The notes: a model not told the origin generated them from the sequence alone. Positions 34,970 to 44,659 are shown, counted from the stretch's first letter. The stretch is DNA of 54,745 nucleotides from Alphaproteobacteria bacterium (GCA_030680745.1 JAUXUR010000078.1:1-54745); one strand, 5' to 3'. Made by a program: numbers and translations.

Positions 34970-35952
34970 CTAAAAATCGTGATCTTAATGACAATGTTCT
35001 TTTTGCTGATCTTAATTTTAGAACACCTACGTCTAAGCCCCCAAAACCAACAAAGCCGCCTAAAAAACGCAAATCACGTTTTCGTTGGTTGTTTTTAATT
35101 ATCATTTGTGGCGCTCTATTTGGTGGTGCAATAACCATGGGTTGGTATTCCTACATGCGTGGTTATGACACAGCAAGTGATGAATTTGCGCCTCATATTG
35201 CAGCCGACGATGCGCCTATCAAAATGAAACCTGACGAACCAGGTGGCATGAAAATACCTCATCAAAACAGACATGTATATGATATGGTGACATCACCTGA
35301 AAATCGAGAGCGTAAAGTAGAACATTTACTTCCAGCACCTGAAGTGCCTTTATTGGCTCAATCAGTGGAAGAACCAATTGAAGATAATGCATCCCAAAAT
35401 CTTGAGCAATTACGCGAAGAAGCAAATGCTGCAGAACGCAACATTGAAAGCATTGTTAAAACGCAGCCTATTCAGGAAGCATTACAACAACCTGAAATAA
35501 TGCCAGACGAAAAACCCGAAATTGAAGCACCTATTATTGCTGAAAAGAAAAGTTTTGATGATAAGCTTGCTGAATTTATCCCGCAAGAAAAACCTAAAAT
35601 TGCTGAACCAAAAGAAGTCATTATAGAAAAAAAAGAAATAGTGCAAGATTTACCTGTAATAGTTCCTGCTGTAAAAATAGTGCCCAAAAATACTCAAACA
35701 ACTTCAGCAAATATTCGCTTACAATTAGGTGCTGTTAAAACGGCGCAAGAAGCGCAAAAAGAAATCGGACGCCTCAGAAAAGCATATCCTGACATTTTTA
35801 AAAATTGTGATCTAATTGCCAAAAATGTAGATTTAGGCCCAAAAGGAATTTTTTATCGGATTCAAACAACAGGTATGCCTCAAGCTGAAGCTGAAAAAAT
35901 AAACGAGATGCTTAAAAAATTAAAGCAAGCTTGTTTTATAGTGAAGCCATGA
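34966..35952 (+). CDS. SPOR-domain inner-membrane protein
   Basis: A 328-residue protein with a short basic cytoplasmic N-terminus (PKKRKSRFR), one transmembrane helix (about 41-63) and a long Pro/Glu-rich periplasmic linker. The C-terminal SPOR domain covers about 249-326 (RLQLGAVKTAQEAQKEIGR, then YRIQTTG). SPOR domains bind denuded glycan strands at the division septum. It overlaps the ArgS remnant (ATGA) at its start and nagZ (ATGA) at its end, so translation of the three is probably coupled. The order argS-SPOR-nagZ is conserved in alphaproteobacteria. Confidence 0.88.
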   Translation: MTKNRDLNDNVLFADLNFRTPTSKPPKPTKPPKKRKSRFRWLFLIIICGALFGGAITMGWYSYMRGYDTASDEFAPHIAADDAPIKMKPDEPGGMKIPHQNRHVYDMVTSPENRERKVEHLLPAPEVPLLAQSVEEPIEDNASQNLEQLREEANAAERNIESIVKTQPIQEALQQPEIMPDEKPEIEAPIIAEKKSFDDKLAEFIPQEKPKIAEPKEVIIEKKEIVQDLPVIVPAVKIVPKNTQTTSANIRLQLGAVKTAQEAQKEIGRLRKAYPDIFKNCDLIAKNVDLGPKGIFYRIQTTGMPQAEAEKINEMLKKLKQACFIVKP

Positions 35953-36860
35953 ACACGATTCGTCCTGTCATTTTTGGATGTTTAGGCACTGAATTAACGC
36001 AAGACGAATTTGTTTTTTTTAAAGAATGTAATCCCTTTGGCTTTATTTTATTTAAACGAAATTGTGAAGATCCACTTCAGCTTGCCTGCCTTATTGAGCA
36101 TTTAAAAGAAACAGTCTTGCGCGATGATTTGCCTATTTTAATTGATCAAGAAGGCGGCCGCGTTGCGCGTTTAAAAGGAAAAGAATGGCCTGATTTTCCA
36201 CCCCAATATCAATTTGGGCAAAAATGGGCAGAAACGCCTATAATTGCTTGCGAACAAGCATTTGAAAATGCGTATAAAATTGGCATTATGCTGAAAGAGT
36301 TAGGTATTAATGTAAATTGTTCCCCTCTTTTAGATGTTTTAACAGAATATACGCATAAAGCTATTGGGGATCGTGCTTTTTCAAGTGATCCTGAAATTGT
36401 TTTTGAATTAGGTAAAGCTTATATTGAAGGCTATTTAAAAGCAGGTATTAAACCTGTTATTAAACATTTGCCAGGGCATGGTCGCGCAACTTTTGATAGT
36501 CATGAGGATTTGCCTGTTGTTTCGGCAAGTTTAAATGACCTTAGAGCAACTGATTTTTTACCTTTCCAAAAAATTTCTAAACTTTATCCTGATATTTGGG
36601 GCATGAGCGCCCATATCGTTTATGAGGCAATCGATGCACATAATCCCGCCACCCAATCGATTGATGTAATTCAAAAAATTATCCGTGAAGAAATTGGTTT
36701 TAAAGGTCTTTTATTAACGGATGACCTTTCGATGAAAGCGCTTAAAGGTGATTTTAAAACACGTACTCAAAAAGCGTTAGAAGCCGGTTGCGATGTTATC
36801 CTACATTGCAATGGGGATATGCATGAAATGAAAGAAATAGAAAGTTTTTTTGAGAATTGA
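35949..36860 (+). CDS. nagZ: Beta-N-acetylhexosaminidase, peptidoglycan recycling
   Basis: A 303-residue cytoplasmic glycoside hydrolase of family 3 that removes GlcNAc from anhydro-muropeptides. Visible are the TIM-barrel signatures LIDQEGGRVARLKG, KHLPGHG (172-178), the flexible loop with the catalytic D183/H185 pair (ATFDSHEDLP) and the nucleophile region LLTDDLSMKAL (D258). The start is ATG 35949, overlapping the SPOR stop codon; an upstream alternative six codons earlier is unlikely. Length is slightly under the usual 330-340. A terminator follows at 36882. Confidence 0.92.
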   Translation: MNTIRPVIFGCLGTELTQDEFVFFKECNPFGFILFKRNCEDPLQLACLIEHLKETVLRDDLPILIDQEGGRVARLKGKEWPDFPPQYQFGQKWAETPIIACEQAFENAYKIGIMLKELGINVNCSPLLDVLTEYTHKAIGDRAFSSDPEIVFELGKAYIEGYLKAGIKPVIKHLPGHGRATFDSHEDLPVVSASLNDLRATDFLPFQKISKLYPDIWGMSAHIVYEAIDAHNPATQSIDVIQKIIREEIGFKGLLLTDDLSMKALKGDFKTRTQKALEAGCDVILHCNGDMHEMKEIESFFEN

Positions 36861-36881
36861 CTTATTTTTTTTCTAAGAAAT

Positions 36882-36908
36882 AAAATGAGGGCATCTAACC
36901 CTCATTTT
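36882..36908. terminator. Bidirectional Rho-independent terminator between nagZ and the peptide-binding protein
   Basis: AAAATGAGGG (36882-36891) pairs perfectly with CCCTCATTTT (36899-36908) around a 7-base loop. The A-tract and T-tract allow termination on both strands, and the convergent genes end 22 bases to the left and 10 bases to the right. Confidence 0.85.
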
Positions 36909-36917
36909 CCGTGTTAC

Positions 36918-38504
36918 TTATTTCTCAATCCAAATATCTTTGCCATAAATAAGTCCCATTAAATTGGGTTTATAGCCTTTTACATAAGGTTTGATAAGTT
37001 GTGGAAGTGTAAAATTATAAAGTGGCATCATTGCATGTGTATCAACCAATGTTTTTTCAGCTGCATGGTGTAAATCCATTCTTTTTTCCATATCGGGCTC
37101 ATGTGCTGCCTTTTGAACCAAAGCATCATATTCAGGACAATTGAATCCTGTATCATTCATGCCAGAATCACTCAACATACATTCAGCAAAAGTATGTGGA
37201 TCATTGTATAGGCCTACAAGACGAGCAAAATAAATTTGGGTCTCTTTCTTTTTGCGATTATCTAAGTAAACTTTCCATTCTGTATTGGTCATTTTTACTT
37301 TCACGCCTAATGTTTCTTCCAACATTTTAGCAATCGCCGTTACAATTTTTTTACGATTATCATCCGTATTATAGCTAATTTCAACTTCAAGAGGTTTTTC
37401 CTTAGAATAACCAGCTTCTGCATAAAGCCTACGTGCTTCTTTAATACGTTCTTCCTTCGGCATTGATTTGAAATCGAGATAATAAGGCTTGTTGTTACGT
37501 GTATGAGGATATACATAAGAATAATTAGGCTTTTCTTCTGCATTTAAGATATTTTTAGTTAATATTTCACGATCAACCGCAAGGCTAAGCGCTTGTCGTA
37601 ATTTTATATTATCTTTGAAAGGTGGTTTTGTAAGGTTATATCCTAAATAAGCAATCGAAAAATAAGGAACAATGCTTAATTCTTTTGATAAAACAGGATC
37701 ATTACGTACGAAAGTCATCTTTTCATCTGGCACTTTATCTGTCATGTCTAATTGACCAGCGCGATATGTGTTTAATTCTGTTTCACCTGTTAATGGATAA
37801 AAATTTTCTTGATCCAATTTAACTTTTTCATGATCCCAATAATGCTCATTTTTAACGAGGGTTACAATGGAATTAGGTATCCATTTTTCAAGTTTAAAGG
37901 CCCCATTTGATACAAGATTGCCTGGTTTTGTAAAATTCGCTTTATCAGCTTCAAGAGATTTTTGATGGAGTGGTGAAAAACACGTATGAACCATAAGTGC
38001 TAGAAAATGAGGCGTTGGCGCATTTAATGTCACTTCAAAACGATGTGCATCTAAGGCTTTAACACCTAAAGCATCTTTTTTGAGTTTGCCTGTGACGATT
38101 TCATGTGCGTTTTGGATGGCGTAAAGATGATTGCCGTAAGGCGATGCTGTTTCAGGGTCTGCAAGCCTTTGGAAAGAATAGACAAAATCTTGTGCGGTTA
38201 AGGGTTCTCCATTGGACCATTTAGCATTTTGATGTAAATGAAAAACATAGGTTTTGCCATCAGGACTTACATCCCAACTTTTAGCAGCAGCAGGGATGGG
38301 GCCGCCATCTGGACCCATAATCACAAGCGTTTCATATGTATCGCGCATAATAGCGCAAGTTGAAACATCGCATGCTTTATTGACATCTAAAGTTGCAGGT
38401 TCAACGCAATTGCCACGATTTAAAATCTTAAGATCAGCGTTCAATGTATTGGAAATGTTTAATAATGCTAGTAAAACGAGCCCTATTTTTTTGAATGGGG
38501 TCAT
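36918..38504 (-). CDS. Oligopeptide ABC transporter periplasmic-binding protein (OppA-like)
   Basis: A 528-residue family 5 solute-binding protein. The signal peptide is about 1-23 (MTPFKKIGLVLLALLNISNT, then LNA). The mature part begins LKILNRGNCVEPATLDVN, and typical motifs follow: WSNGEPLTAQDFVYSFQRL, ASPYGNHLYAI, LRQALSLAVDREIL and a C-terminal TLPQLIKPYVKGYKPNLMG. Family members deliver oligopeptides (or murein peptides) to a membrane transporter. No permease or ATPase genes are adjacent, so its partner is elsewhere. The leader AAGGATTAATTTATG is almost the same as those of the two toxin-like genes. Confidence 0.9.
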   Translation of the reverse strand: MTPFKKIGLVLLALLNISNTLNADLKILNRGNCVEPATLDVNKACDVSTCAIMRDTYETLVIMGPDGGPIPAAAKSWDVSPDGKTYVFHLHQNAKWSNGEPLTAQDFVYSFQRLADPETASPYGNHLYAIQNAHEIVTGKLKKDALGVKALDAHRFEVTLNAPTPHFLALMVHTCFSPLHQKSLEADKANFTKPGNLVSNGAFKLEKWIPNSIVTLVKNEHYWDHEKVKLDQENFYPLTGETELNTYRAGQLDMTDKVPDEKMTFVRNDPVLSKELSIVPYFSIAYLGYNLTKPPFKDNIKLRQALSLAVDREILTKNILNAEEKPNYSYVYPHTRNNKPYYLDFKSMPKEERIKEARRLYAEAGYSKEKPLEVEISYNTDDNRKKIVTAIAKMLEETLGVKVKMTNTEWKVYLDNRKKKETQIYFARLVGLYNDPHTFAECMLSDSGMNDTGFNCPEYDALVQKAAHEPDMEKRMDLHHAAEKTLVDTHAMMPLYNFTLPQLIKPYVKGYKPNLMGLIYGKDIWIEK

Positions 38505-38542
38505 AAATTAATCCTTCTTTTTTCTGTTTTCTCCACAAGGGT

Positions 38543-38574
38543 GTTGAACCCTTCTAAACTGATACCTATATAGC
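38543..38574 (+). promoter_or_regulatory. Heat-shock (sigma32/RpoH-type) promoter of dnaK
   Basis: GTTG (38543-38546), an 18-base spacer and CCTATATA (38565-38572) fit the alphaproteobacterial RpoH pattern CTTG-N17/18-CYTATNT well, except for the first base. It lies about 66 bases before the dnaK ATG. The inverted repeat AAGGGT/ACCCTT at 38538-38552 overlaps the -35 region. Confidence 0.5.
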
Positions 38575-38639
38575 TTATAGCAGCGTAGAATTAAAAGTTA
38601 TTTATGCATTTTTGTTGACCAAAATAAACGAGGGACACA

Positions 38640-40568
38640 ATGAGTAAGATTATTGGAATTGACTTAGGCACGACAAATTCATGTGTTTCAGTCATGGAGG
38701 GGAAAACCCCAAAAGTTATTGAAAATAGCGAAGGTGCGCGTACAACGCCATCTATTGTTGCTTTTGCCAAAGATGGCGAGCGTCTTGTCGGCCAATCCGC
38801 TAAAAGACAAGCTGTAACCAATCCAGAAAACACAATTTTTGCAATTAAGCGCCTTATCGGTCGTTCTTACACCGATCCCTTAACGGAAAAAGATAAAGGC
38901 CTCGTTCCTTATCGTATCGTTCAAGGTGATAATGGCGATGCTTGGGTTGATGCTCAAGACAAAAAATATTCACCCAGTGAAATCAGTGCTTTTACCCTTC
39001 AAAAAATGAAGGAAACGGCTGAAAATTATTTAGGCGAAAAAGTAACGCAAGCGGTTATTACCGTGCCTGCTTATTTTAATGACGCGCAACGCCAAGCGAC
39101 AAAAGATGCAGGACGCATCGCTGGTCTTGAAGTTATGCGTATTATTAACGAGCCAACAGCCGCCGCACTCGCTTATGGGTTAGAGAAAAAAGGCAATGGT
39201 CTGATCGCCGTTTATGATCTTGGTGGTGGTACATTTGACGTGTCCATTCTTGAAATTGGCGATGGTGTTTTCGAAGTTAAATCCACCAATGGTGATACAT
39301 TCTTGGGTGGTGAAGATTTTGATTCGGCAATTATTGATTATCTCGCTGATGAATTCCTTAAAGAGCAAGGTGTTGACCTTCGTAAAGATCGTTTAGCATT
39401 ACAACGTCTTAAAGAAGCTGCTGAAAAAGCAAAGATTGAGCTTTCAAATGCTGTTCAGACTGAAGTCAATTTACCCTTTATTACAGCAGATCAAAGTGGT
39501 CCAAAACATTTAATGATCAAATTGACACGCGCAAAATTAGAAAATCTTGTCGAAAACTTGATCCAACGTACCATTGCACCTTGTAAAGCAGCCTTGAAAG
39601 ATGCTGGCGTTACAGCAAGCGAAATTGAAGAAGTGATTATGGTTGGCGGGATGACCCGTATGCCTAAAGTTCTTGAAACAGTTAAAGCATTTTTTGGTAA
39701 AGAACCGCATCGTGGTGTAAATCCTGATGAAGTTGTTGCCATGGGTGCGGCGATTCAAGCTGGTGTTCTTCAAGGTGACGTTAAAGATGTTCTATTACTC
39801 GATGTAACACCTTTATCCTTAGGGATTGAAACATTAGGCGGTGTGTTTACACGTCTTATTGACCGTAATACAACAATTCCAACGAAAAAAAGCCAAGTTT
39901 TTTCAACGGCTGATGATAATCAAACAGCTGTGACGATTCGCGTTTTCCAAGGCGAACGTCAAATGACTTCTGACAATAAATTGTTAGGTCAATTTGATTT
40001 GGTGGGTATTGCGCCAGCACCACGCGGCATGCCACAAGTTGAGGTAACGTTTGATATTGATGCCAATGGTATCGTCCATGTGTCTGCAAAAGACAAAGCA
40101 ACGAATAAAGAGCATCAAATCCGTATTCAAGCATCTGGCGGTTTAACCGACGAAGATATTGATCGTATGGTTAAAGATGCTGAATCACATGCTGATGAAG
40201 ATAAAAAACGTCGTGAATTGGTTGATTTACGTAATCAAGCCGATATGGTTCTTCATAGTGCTGATAAAAGCCTGAAAGAATTTGGTGAGAAAGTATCACC
40301 AGAGGAACGTCAAGCGATTGAAGCAGCTATTAACGATCTTAAAACAGCGCGTGAGTCTGAAAATCCAAGCGTGATCCAAGCTAAAACAGAAGCTTTGAAT
40401 CAAGTGACGATGAAATTAGGCGAAGCGATGTATAAAGCGGGTCAAGGCGAACAACAAGGACCTGGCGGACATGCTGCTGGCGATGATCATGCACAGAAAC
40501 CGGCTGATGAAGGTGTTGTTGACGCTGATTTTGAAGAAGTTAACGATAAGAATAAATCATCGAAGTAA
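38640..40568 (+). CDS. dnaK: Molecular chaperone DnaK (Hsp70)
   Basis: A 642-residue cytoplasmic ATP-dependent chaperone. The nucleotide-binding domain starts [18 protein letters not shown] and contains [17 protein letters not shown] and [11 protein letters not shown]. The interdomain linker [19 protein letters not shown] leads to the beta-sandwich substrate domain and helical lid, and the C-terminal tail ends [15 protein letters not shown], the conserved acidic motif. Length is standard. The ATG follows GAGGGA. It is probably heat-shock regulated from the promoter at 38543. Hairpin element D separates it from dnaJ. Confidence 0.97.
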   Translation: MSKIIGIDLGTTNSCVSVMEGKTPKVIENSEGARTTPSIVAFAKDGERLVGQSAKRQAVTNPENTIFAIKRLIGRSYTDPLTEKDKGLVPYRIVQGDNGDAWVDAQDKKYSPSEISAFTLQKMKETAENYLGEKVTQAVITVPAYFNDAQRQATKDAGRIAGLEVMRIINEPTAAALAYGLEKKGNGLIAVYDLGGGTFDVSILEIGDGVFEVKSTNGDTFLGGEDFDSAIIDYLADEFLKEQGVDLRKDRLALQRLKEAAEKAKIELSNAVQTEVNLPFITADQSGPKHLMIKLTRAKLENLVENLIQRTIAPCKAALKDAGVTASEIEEVIMVGGMTRMPKVLETVKAFFGKEPHRGVNPDEVVAMGAAIQAGVLQGDVKDVLLLDVTPLSLGIETLGGVFTRLIDRNTTIPTKKSQVFSTADDNQTAVTIRVFQGERQMTSDNKLLGQFDLVGIAPAPRGMPQVEVTFDIDANGIVHVSAKDKATNKEHQIRIQASGGLTDEDIDRMVKDAESHADEDKKRRELVDLRNQADMVLHSADKSLKEFGEKVSPEERQAIEAAINDLKTARESENPSVIQAKTEALNQVTMKLGEAMYKAGQGEQQGPGGHAAGDDHAQKPADEGVVDADFEEVNDKNKSSK

Positions 40569-40574
40569 CTAAAA

Positions 40575-40695
40575 AACTACCCACTCTATGAGCAAATTCG
40601 TTGTCAGGCCTGCACTTCCGGTACTCATGTACAAAAAGGTACATTCCGTTCCGGTTCTCGCCCTTTCTAGACTTTGCCTCATATATTGGGTAGTT
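40575..40695 (+). repeat. Hairpin element family 1, copy D (between dnaK and dnaJ)
   Basis: The outer arms AACTACCCA (40575-40583) and TGGGTAGTT (40687-40695) extend inward with TATGAGCAAA opposite TTTGCCTCATA. The core CCGGTACTCATGTAC-aaaaag-GTACATTCC has apical stem TGTAC/GTACA. The copy starts 6 bases after the dnaK stop, in the sense orientation. It is the closest relative of copy E. As a long hairpin inside an operon it could lower dnaJ expression relative to dnaK; that is inference. Confidence 0.82.
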
Positions 40696-40719
40696 AATAT
40701 TTAAAATATGGATATTGCA

Positions 40720-41868
40720 ATGCAAGAACGTGATTATTATGAATTATTAGGTGTTTCACAAAAAGCAGGTTTAGAGGATATCAAACGTGCTTACAGGAAA
40801 CTTGCAATGCAATATCACCCTGATCGTAACCAAAACGATAAAACTGCTGAAACCAAGTTTAAAGAAATAAACGAGGCCTATGAAGTTTTAAAAGACGATC
40901 AAAAACGTGCTCAATATGATCATTTTGGCCATCAAGCTTTTAAAAACGGTGGACAAAATAATGCCGGCGCTGATCAAGATGGATTTAGTTTTCATTTTGG
41001 TGGCGGCGGTTTTTCAGATATTTTCCAGGATTTTTTCTCTGAAGTGATGGGTGGCGGCAATCAACGTGGACGCTCTTCTTCGTCACAGCGTAAAGGGGCG
41101 GATCTTCGCTATGATCTTTCGATTAGCTTAGAAGAAGCTTTTAAAGGTCGTGAAGAAAATTTAACAATACCAACCAAAGTCAATTGCAAAACGTGTAAAG
41201 GTAGCGGCGCTGCAGAAGGTACAAAACCTATCACCTGCTCAATGTGTCAAGGTCATGGTAAAGTGCGCGCTCAACAAGGCTTCTTTACCATTGAAAAAAC
41301 ATGTCCTAGCTGCGCGGGCAGGGGGCAAACAATTGAAAAACCATGTAAACCTTGTCGCGGCAAAGGTGCAGTTAAAGAAAACAAAAACCTTAAAGTATCG
41401 ATTCCTGCAGGGATTGAAGAAGGCACAAGATTACGTCTTAAAAATGAGGGCGAAGCAGGTTTGAATGGTGGTCCATCAGGCGATCTTTATGTTTTCATTT
41501 CTATTGAAACACATCCTATTTTTCAACGTAATCATGCGGATCTTTATTACAAATTACCCATTCGTATGACGCTTGCAGCTTTGGGTGGCACTATCGATGT
41601 ACCTACTATTGATAGTACTATGTCAACGCTTTCGATTGAACCGGGCGCGCAATCAGGCCGTCAATATCGGCTTAAAAATAAAGGCATGCCCATATTGAAC
41701 ACGCAGATGCGTGGTGATTTATATGTGGATGTGATGGTTGAAACGCCTGTCAATTTAACCAAAAGACAACGCGAATTATTAGAAGAATTCAAAGAATTGG
41801 ACATGGAAAAATCAACAAGTCCAGAATCAATTGGTTTTTTTGATAAATTAAAAGATTTGTTTAAGTGA
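40720..41868 (+). CDS. dnaJ: Co-chaperone DnaJ (Hsp40)
   Basis: A 382-residue type I J-protein that stimulates DnaK ATPase and delivers substrates. The J domain covers about 1-70 with HPD at 33-35. A Gly/Phe-rich region follows ([16 protein letters not shown]), then four zinc-binding CxxCxGxG motifs ([32 protein letters not shown]) and the C-terminal beta domains. The start is set at ATG 40720 because [12 protein letters not shown] matches the family N-terminus. An ATG four codons upstream (40708) is the alternative, and neither has a strong ribosome-binding site. Confidence 0.95.
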   Translation: MQERDYYELLGVSQKAGLEDIKRAYRKLAMQYHPDRNQNDKTAETKFKEINEAYEVLKDDQKRAQYDHFGHQAFKNGGQNNAGADQDGFSFHFGGGGFSDIFQDFFSEVMGGGNQRGRSSSSQRKGADLRYDLSISLEEAFKGREENLTIPTKVNCKTCKGSGAAEGTKPITCSMCQGHGKVRAQQGFFTIEKTCPSCAGRGQTIEKPCKPCRGKGAVKENKNLKVSIPAGIEEGTRLRLKNEGEAGLNGGPSGDLYVFISIETHPIFQRNHADLYYKLPIRMTLAALGGTIDVPTIDSTMSTLSIEPGAQSGRQYRLKNKGMPILNTQMRGDLYVDVMVETPVNLTKRQRELLEEFKELDMEKSTSPESIGFFDKLKDLFK

Positions 41869-41904
41869 GATTGATCTCACTCTAGGGGCAAGTTTATTTC
41901 CAAT

Positions 41905-42252
41905 CAATCTACCGGACAAAAAATGAAATTAAGCTCATTTTTCAATTATCTTGCTTTTACACGCCGCAACTTATTTCTAAGAAGTGAAAACAATTTTTTA
42001 TCAAAAGCCCTCCAAAAGAAGGGTATTTTTCACCTCTCCCCTTGTGGGAGAGGTCGCGACCAAAGGGAGCGGGTGAGGGGTATTTTACAATTTTGGAGAG
42101 ATGCGTATTTGTTTGGCAATGCTTAGATTATGGCATGATGGTGTTGCTCTTTGTAAACGCTTTAGATACCCCTCACCCGTCGCTACGCGCCGACCTCTCC
42201 CACAAGGGGAGAGGTGAAACCGAAGTAATTTAATTTTTTGTCCCGTAGATTG
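41905..42252. mobile_element. Non-autonomous insertion with CAATCTACCGGAC ends, copy 1
   Basis: The ends CAATCTACCGGACAAAAAAT (41905-41924) and GTCCCGTAGATTG (42240-42252, preceded by a T-run) are inverted repeats matching those of the element at 47845-48128. The interior has no credible gene and contains a nested inverted repeat (42031-42216). No clear target duplication was found here (ATTTCCAAT to the left, TTTCTGCTC to the right). It occupies most of the 532-base gap after dnaJ. Confidence 0.55.
42031..42216. repeat. Family 3 repeat, inverted pair nested in an insertion
   Basis: CACCTCTCCCCTTGTGGGAG starts the left arm at 42031, and its reverse complement ends the right arm at 42216. Each arm is itself a hairpin followed by GGGTGAGGGGTAT or its complement. 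The right half (42100-42231) is about the same as the reverse complement of 29861-29991. Confidence 0.75.
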
Positions 42253-42262
42253 TTTCTGCTCA

Positions 42263-42360
42263 ATTGTTTCCTGGACCTATGAGCCCAAAGAGCTCGAATG
42301 CGGATCCATCCAGAAATGATCATGGCCGCTCATGACGTTATGTCGTGTCACATTTCTTCC
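42263..42360. repeat. Decayed half copy of multi-hairpin family 2
   Basis: It starts ATTGTTTCCTGGACC and keeps GAGCCC/AGCTC and GGATCC motifs as in the full copy at 15223-15402. It then diverges and has no matching right end. It lies immediately right of the insertion ending at 42252. Confidence 0.55.
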
Positions 42361-42400
42361 CTTAATCAAAGCGAAAACACGGTATCTTTCTTTTTGAAAA

Positions 42401-44659
42401 TTAGGATGCAATCTTTATTTCAATTTCTTCTTTTGAAGCGCTATTTTTTAGAAATTCAGTACAATCATTCGCATTAAGTGGTTTGCTAAAGTAATATCCT
42501 TGCACTTGATCACTATGATTCTTAAGTAAATATTTAACTTGTTCGTCTTTTTCAACGCCTTCAGCTAAAACAGTTAATCCCATTTTTTTAGACATGCTTA
42601 TAATTGCTTCAACAATGCAATCATCATTTCTGCCTGATGTAATCTCATCTATAAAAACCTTATCAATTTTTACTTTATCAAAAGGGAAATATTTAAGGTA
42701 ACCCAAATTTGAATACCCTGTTCCGAAATCATCAAGGGATAATTGAACCCCAAGTTTTTTTAATTCTGTCATTTTTTCAATAAACTCAGCTGTATTTGCT
42801 ATGACAATACCTTCTGTTAACTCTAACTCTAAAGAACTGGGTTTAAGGCCTGTCGTCTTAAGAACATTACGAATGGTTTCCACGAAATTCTTTTGTTGGA
42901 ATTGATGACCTGATATATTAACGGCAATGCGTAATTCACTTCCATATATTTCTTGCCAAATTTTATTTTGAGCGCAAGCCGTCTGCAAAACCCAATTTCC
43001 AATGGGAATGATCAGGCCGTTTTTTTCAGCAAGGGAAATAATAACACTGGGTTCAATCAATCCCAATGTCGGGTGTTCCCAGCGTATTAAGGCTTCAGCG
43101 CCAATCATTTTAGTTGTTTTTAAATCGACCAAAGGTTGATAATTTAAAAAGAGTTCATTTTTTTCCAACGCAGTATGTAGATCAGCTGCTAATTGGGCGT
43201 TTTGAATAGCATTTTCACAAAACTCAGGTTGGAAAAACTGAAAATTATTACGGCCTAATTCTTTTGAGCGGTATAATGCAATATCTGCTTGTTTGAGCAA
43301 GGTGTTATAATCTTCGCCATCTCTGGGATATACGCTTACCCCCATACTGACGGTTGCCGTTAATTCATGAGACATGATATTGTAAGGTGCTGCAAAGATA
43401 GAAAAAAGCTTTTCGACAGTTTGCTCTATATCTTCTAAATTCGGTTGGGGTGCAAAAAGAACAACGAATTCATCGCCGCCCAAACGTGTGACGGTATCGA
43501 CTTTACGCACATTACTTGTTAATCTTTTCGACACTTCAATTAAAAGTGTATCCCCTACATTATGACCATAGGAATCATTGACATGTTTAAAATTATCTAG
43601 ATCGAAAATAATAAAACCAACAAACATACCATATCGTTTAGCATGTTCAGTTGCTTGTTGAACGCGATCATAAAGCAATACGCGATTGGTTAGATCTGTT
43701 AGGCTGTCATGTGTTGCTTGATATAAAAGTTGCTCCTCTAGAACTTTATGACCTGTTACGTCTCTAAAACTACAAACGGTGCCAACAATTTCATTGTTTA
43801 AATATTGGGGATGTCTATAAAATTCTAATGATTTATTAGACTTAAGCATTAATTCTTTGAAATTCACAATGTCATTATGTTTACTTAATTCTGACATTGT
43901 TTGTAAAAAAATTGTTGAATCGATCATCTGTTCAGCCATTTTTTTAAAAATTAAAGCCGAATCACTTGATTCAATCATCCATTTTGGAATTGACCATAAA
44001 TCTAAATATTTTTGATTATACAACACAATTTTTTGATCATGACTTACAACAAGAATGCCTTCGCTTGTTGATTCAATTGTTGCATGCACAAGTGATAATG
44101 ATAATTCTAAATCTCTTGTGCGTTCTTTAACAAGGTGTTGTAAATTATCAATTTGATATTGAACTTGTTTTTTAAGATCCCATTTTTGAGTAAGAGCAGT
44201 TGCCAACTGACAAATTTCTATCACTTCAAAAGGTTTTTTTAATATTAAAAAATCTTCTGATGTCCCTAATTCATTTTGAATATCTTCCCAGGAATAATCA
44301 GAATGCGCTGAACAAATAACGATTTGAATATTACGGTCAACTTTCCACATTTCTTTAATTGTTTCAATACCGTTCCAGCCAGGAGGCATGAGAATATCAA
44401 CAAAAGCAAGACTATAAGGCTCGTTTGTTTTAACAGACTTTTGAACAAGCTCAAGGGCTTCTTTTCCTTGATAGGCTGAATCAATATGATAATTTAATTT
44501 AACGCCAATATCAGATTCGGCTGTTTTGTTAAATAACAAAGCTTCATCTTCATCAAAGGCATCATTATGACCAACTGATTCTAATATTTTACGAAAATCC
44601 GTATGAATGCTAGGATTGTCATCAATAATTAAAATGCGTTTTAAATTATCATTACTCAT
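42401..44659 (-). CDS. Response regulator with PAS, GGDEF and EAL domains
   Basis: A 752-residue cytoplasmic protein. An N-terminal receiver domain (about 1-160) has the acidic pair D13/D14, phospho-acceptor D88 (AFVDILMPP) and K141 or K142. A PAS domain covers about 190-310. The GGDEF domain (about 311-475) has an intact GGDEF at 394-398 and an RKVD product-inhibition site five residues upstream. The EAL domain (about 490-740) has EALIRW, VNISGHQF, LELTEG, DDFGTG, VKIDK and AEGVE motifs. Both cyclic-di-GMP synthesis and hydrolysis therefore look possible. It overlaps the kinase gene upstream by 8 bases and is probably the phosphorylation target of that kinase. Confidence 0.92.
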   Translation of the reverse strand: MSNDNLKRILIIDDNPSIHTDFRKILESVGHNDAFDEDEALLFNKTAESDIGVKLNYHIDSAYQGKEALELVQKSVKTNEPYSLAFVDILMPPGWNGIETIKEMWKVDRNIQIVICSAHSDYSWEDIQNELGTSEDFLILKKPFEVIEICQLATALTQKWDLKKQVQYQIDNLQHLVKERTRDLELSLSLVHATIESTSEGILVVSHDQKIVLYNQKYLDLWSIPKWMIESSDSALIFKKMAEQMIDSTIFLQTMSELSKHNDIVNFKELMLKSNKSLEFYRHPQYLNNEIVGTVCSFRDVTGHKVLEEQLLYQATHDSLTDLTNRVLLYDRVQQATEHAKRYGMFVGFIIFDLDNFKHVNDSYGHNVGDTLLIEVSKRLTSNVRKVDTVTRLGGDEFVVLFAPQPNLEDIEQTVEKLFSIFAAPYNIMSHELTATVSMGVSVYPRDGEDYNTLLKQADIALYRSKELGRNNFQFFQPEFCENAIQNAQLAADLHTALEKNELFLNYQPLVDLKTTKMIGAEALIRWEHPTLGLIEPSVIISLAEKNGLIIPIGNWVLQTACAQNKIWQEIYGSELRIAVNISGHQFQQKNFVETIRNVLKTTGLKPSSLELELTEGIVIANTAEFIEKMTELKKLGVQLSLDDFGTGYSNLGYLKYFPFDKVKIDKVFIDEITSGRNDDCIVEAIISMSKKMGLTVLAEGVEKDEQVKYLLKNHSDQVQGYYFSKPLNANDCTEFLKNSASKEEIEIKIAS

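Noticed and set aside
41923-42233. Two short plus-strand open frames after dnaJ
   Set aside because: They consist of repeat sequence (family 3 hairpins inside an inverted-repeat element), and the peptides are translations of the palindromes.
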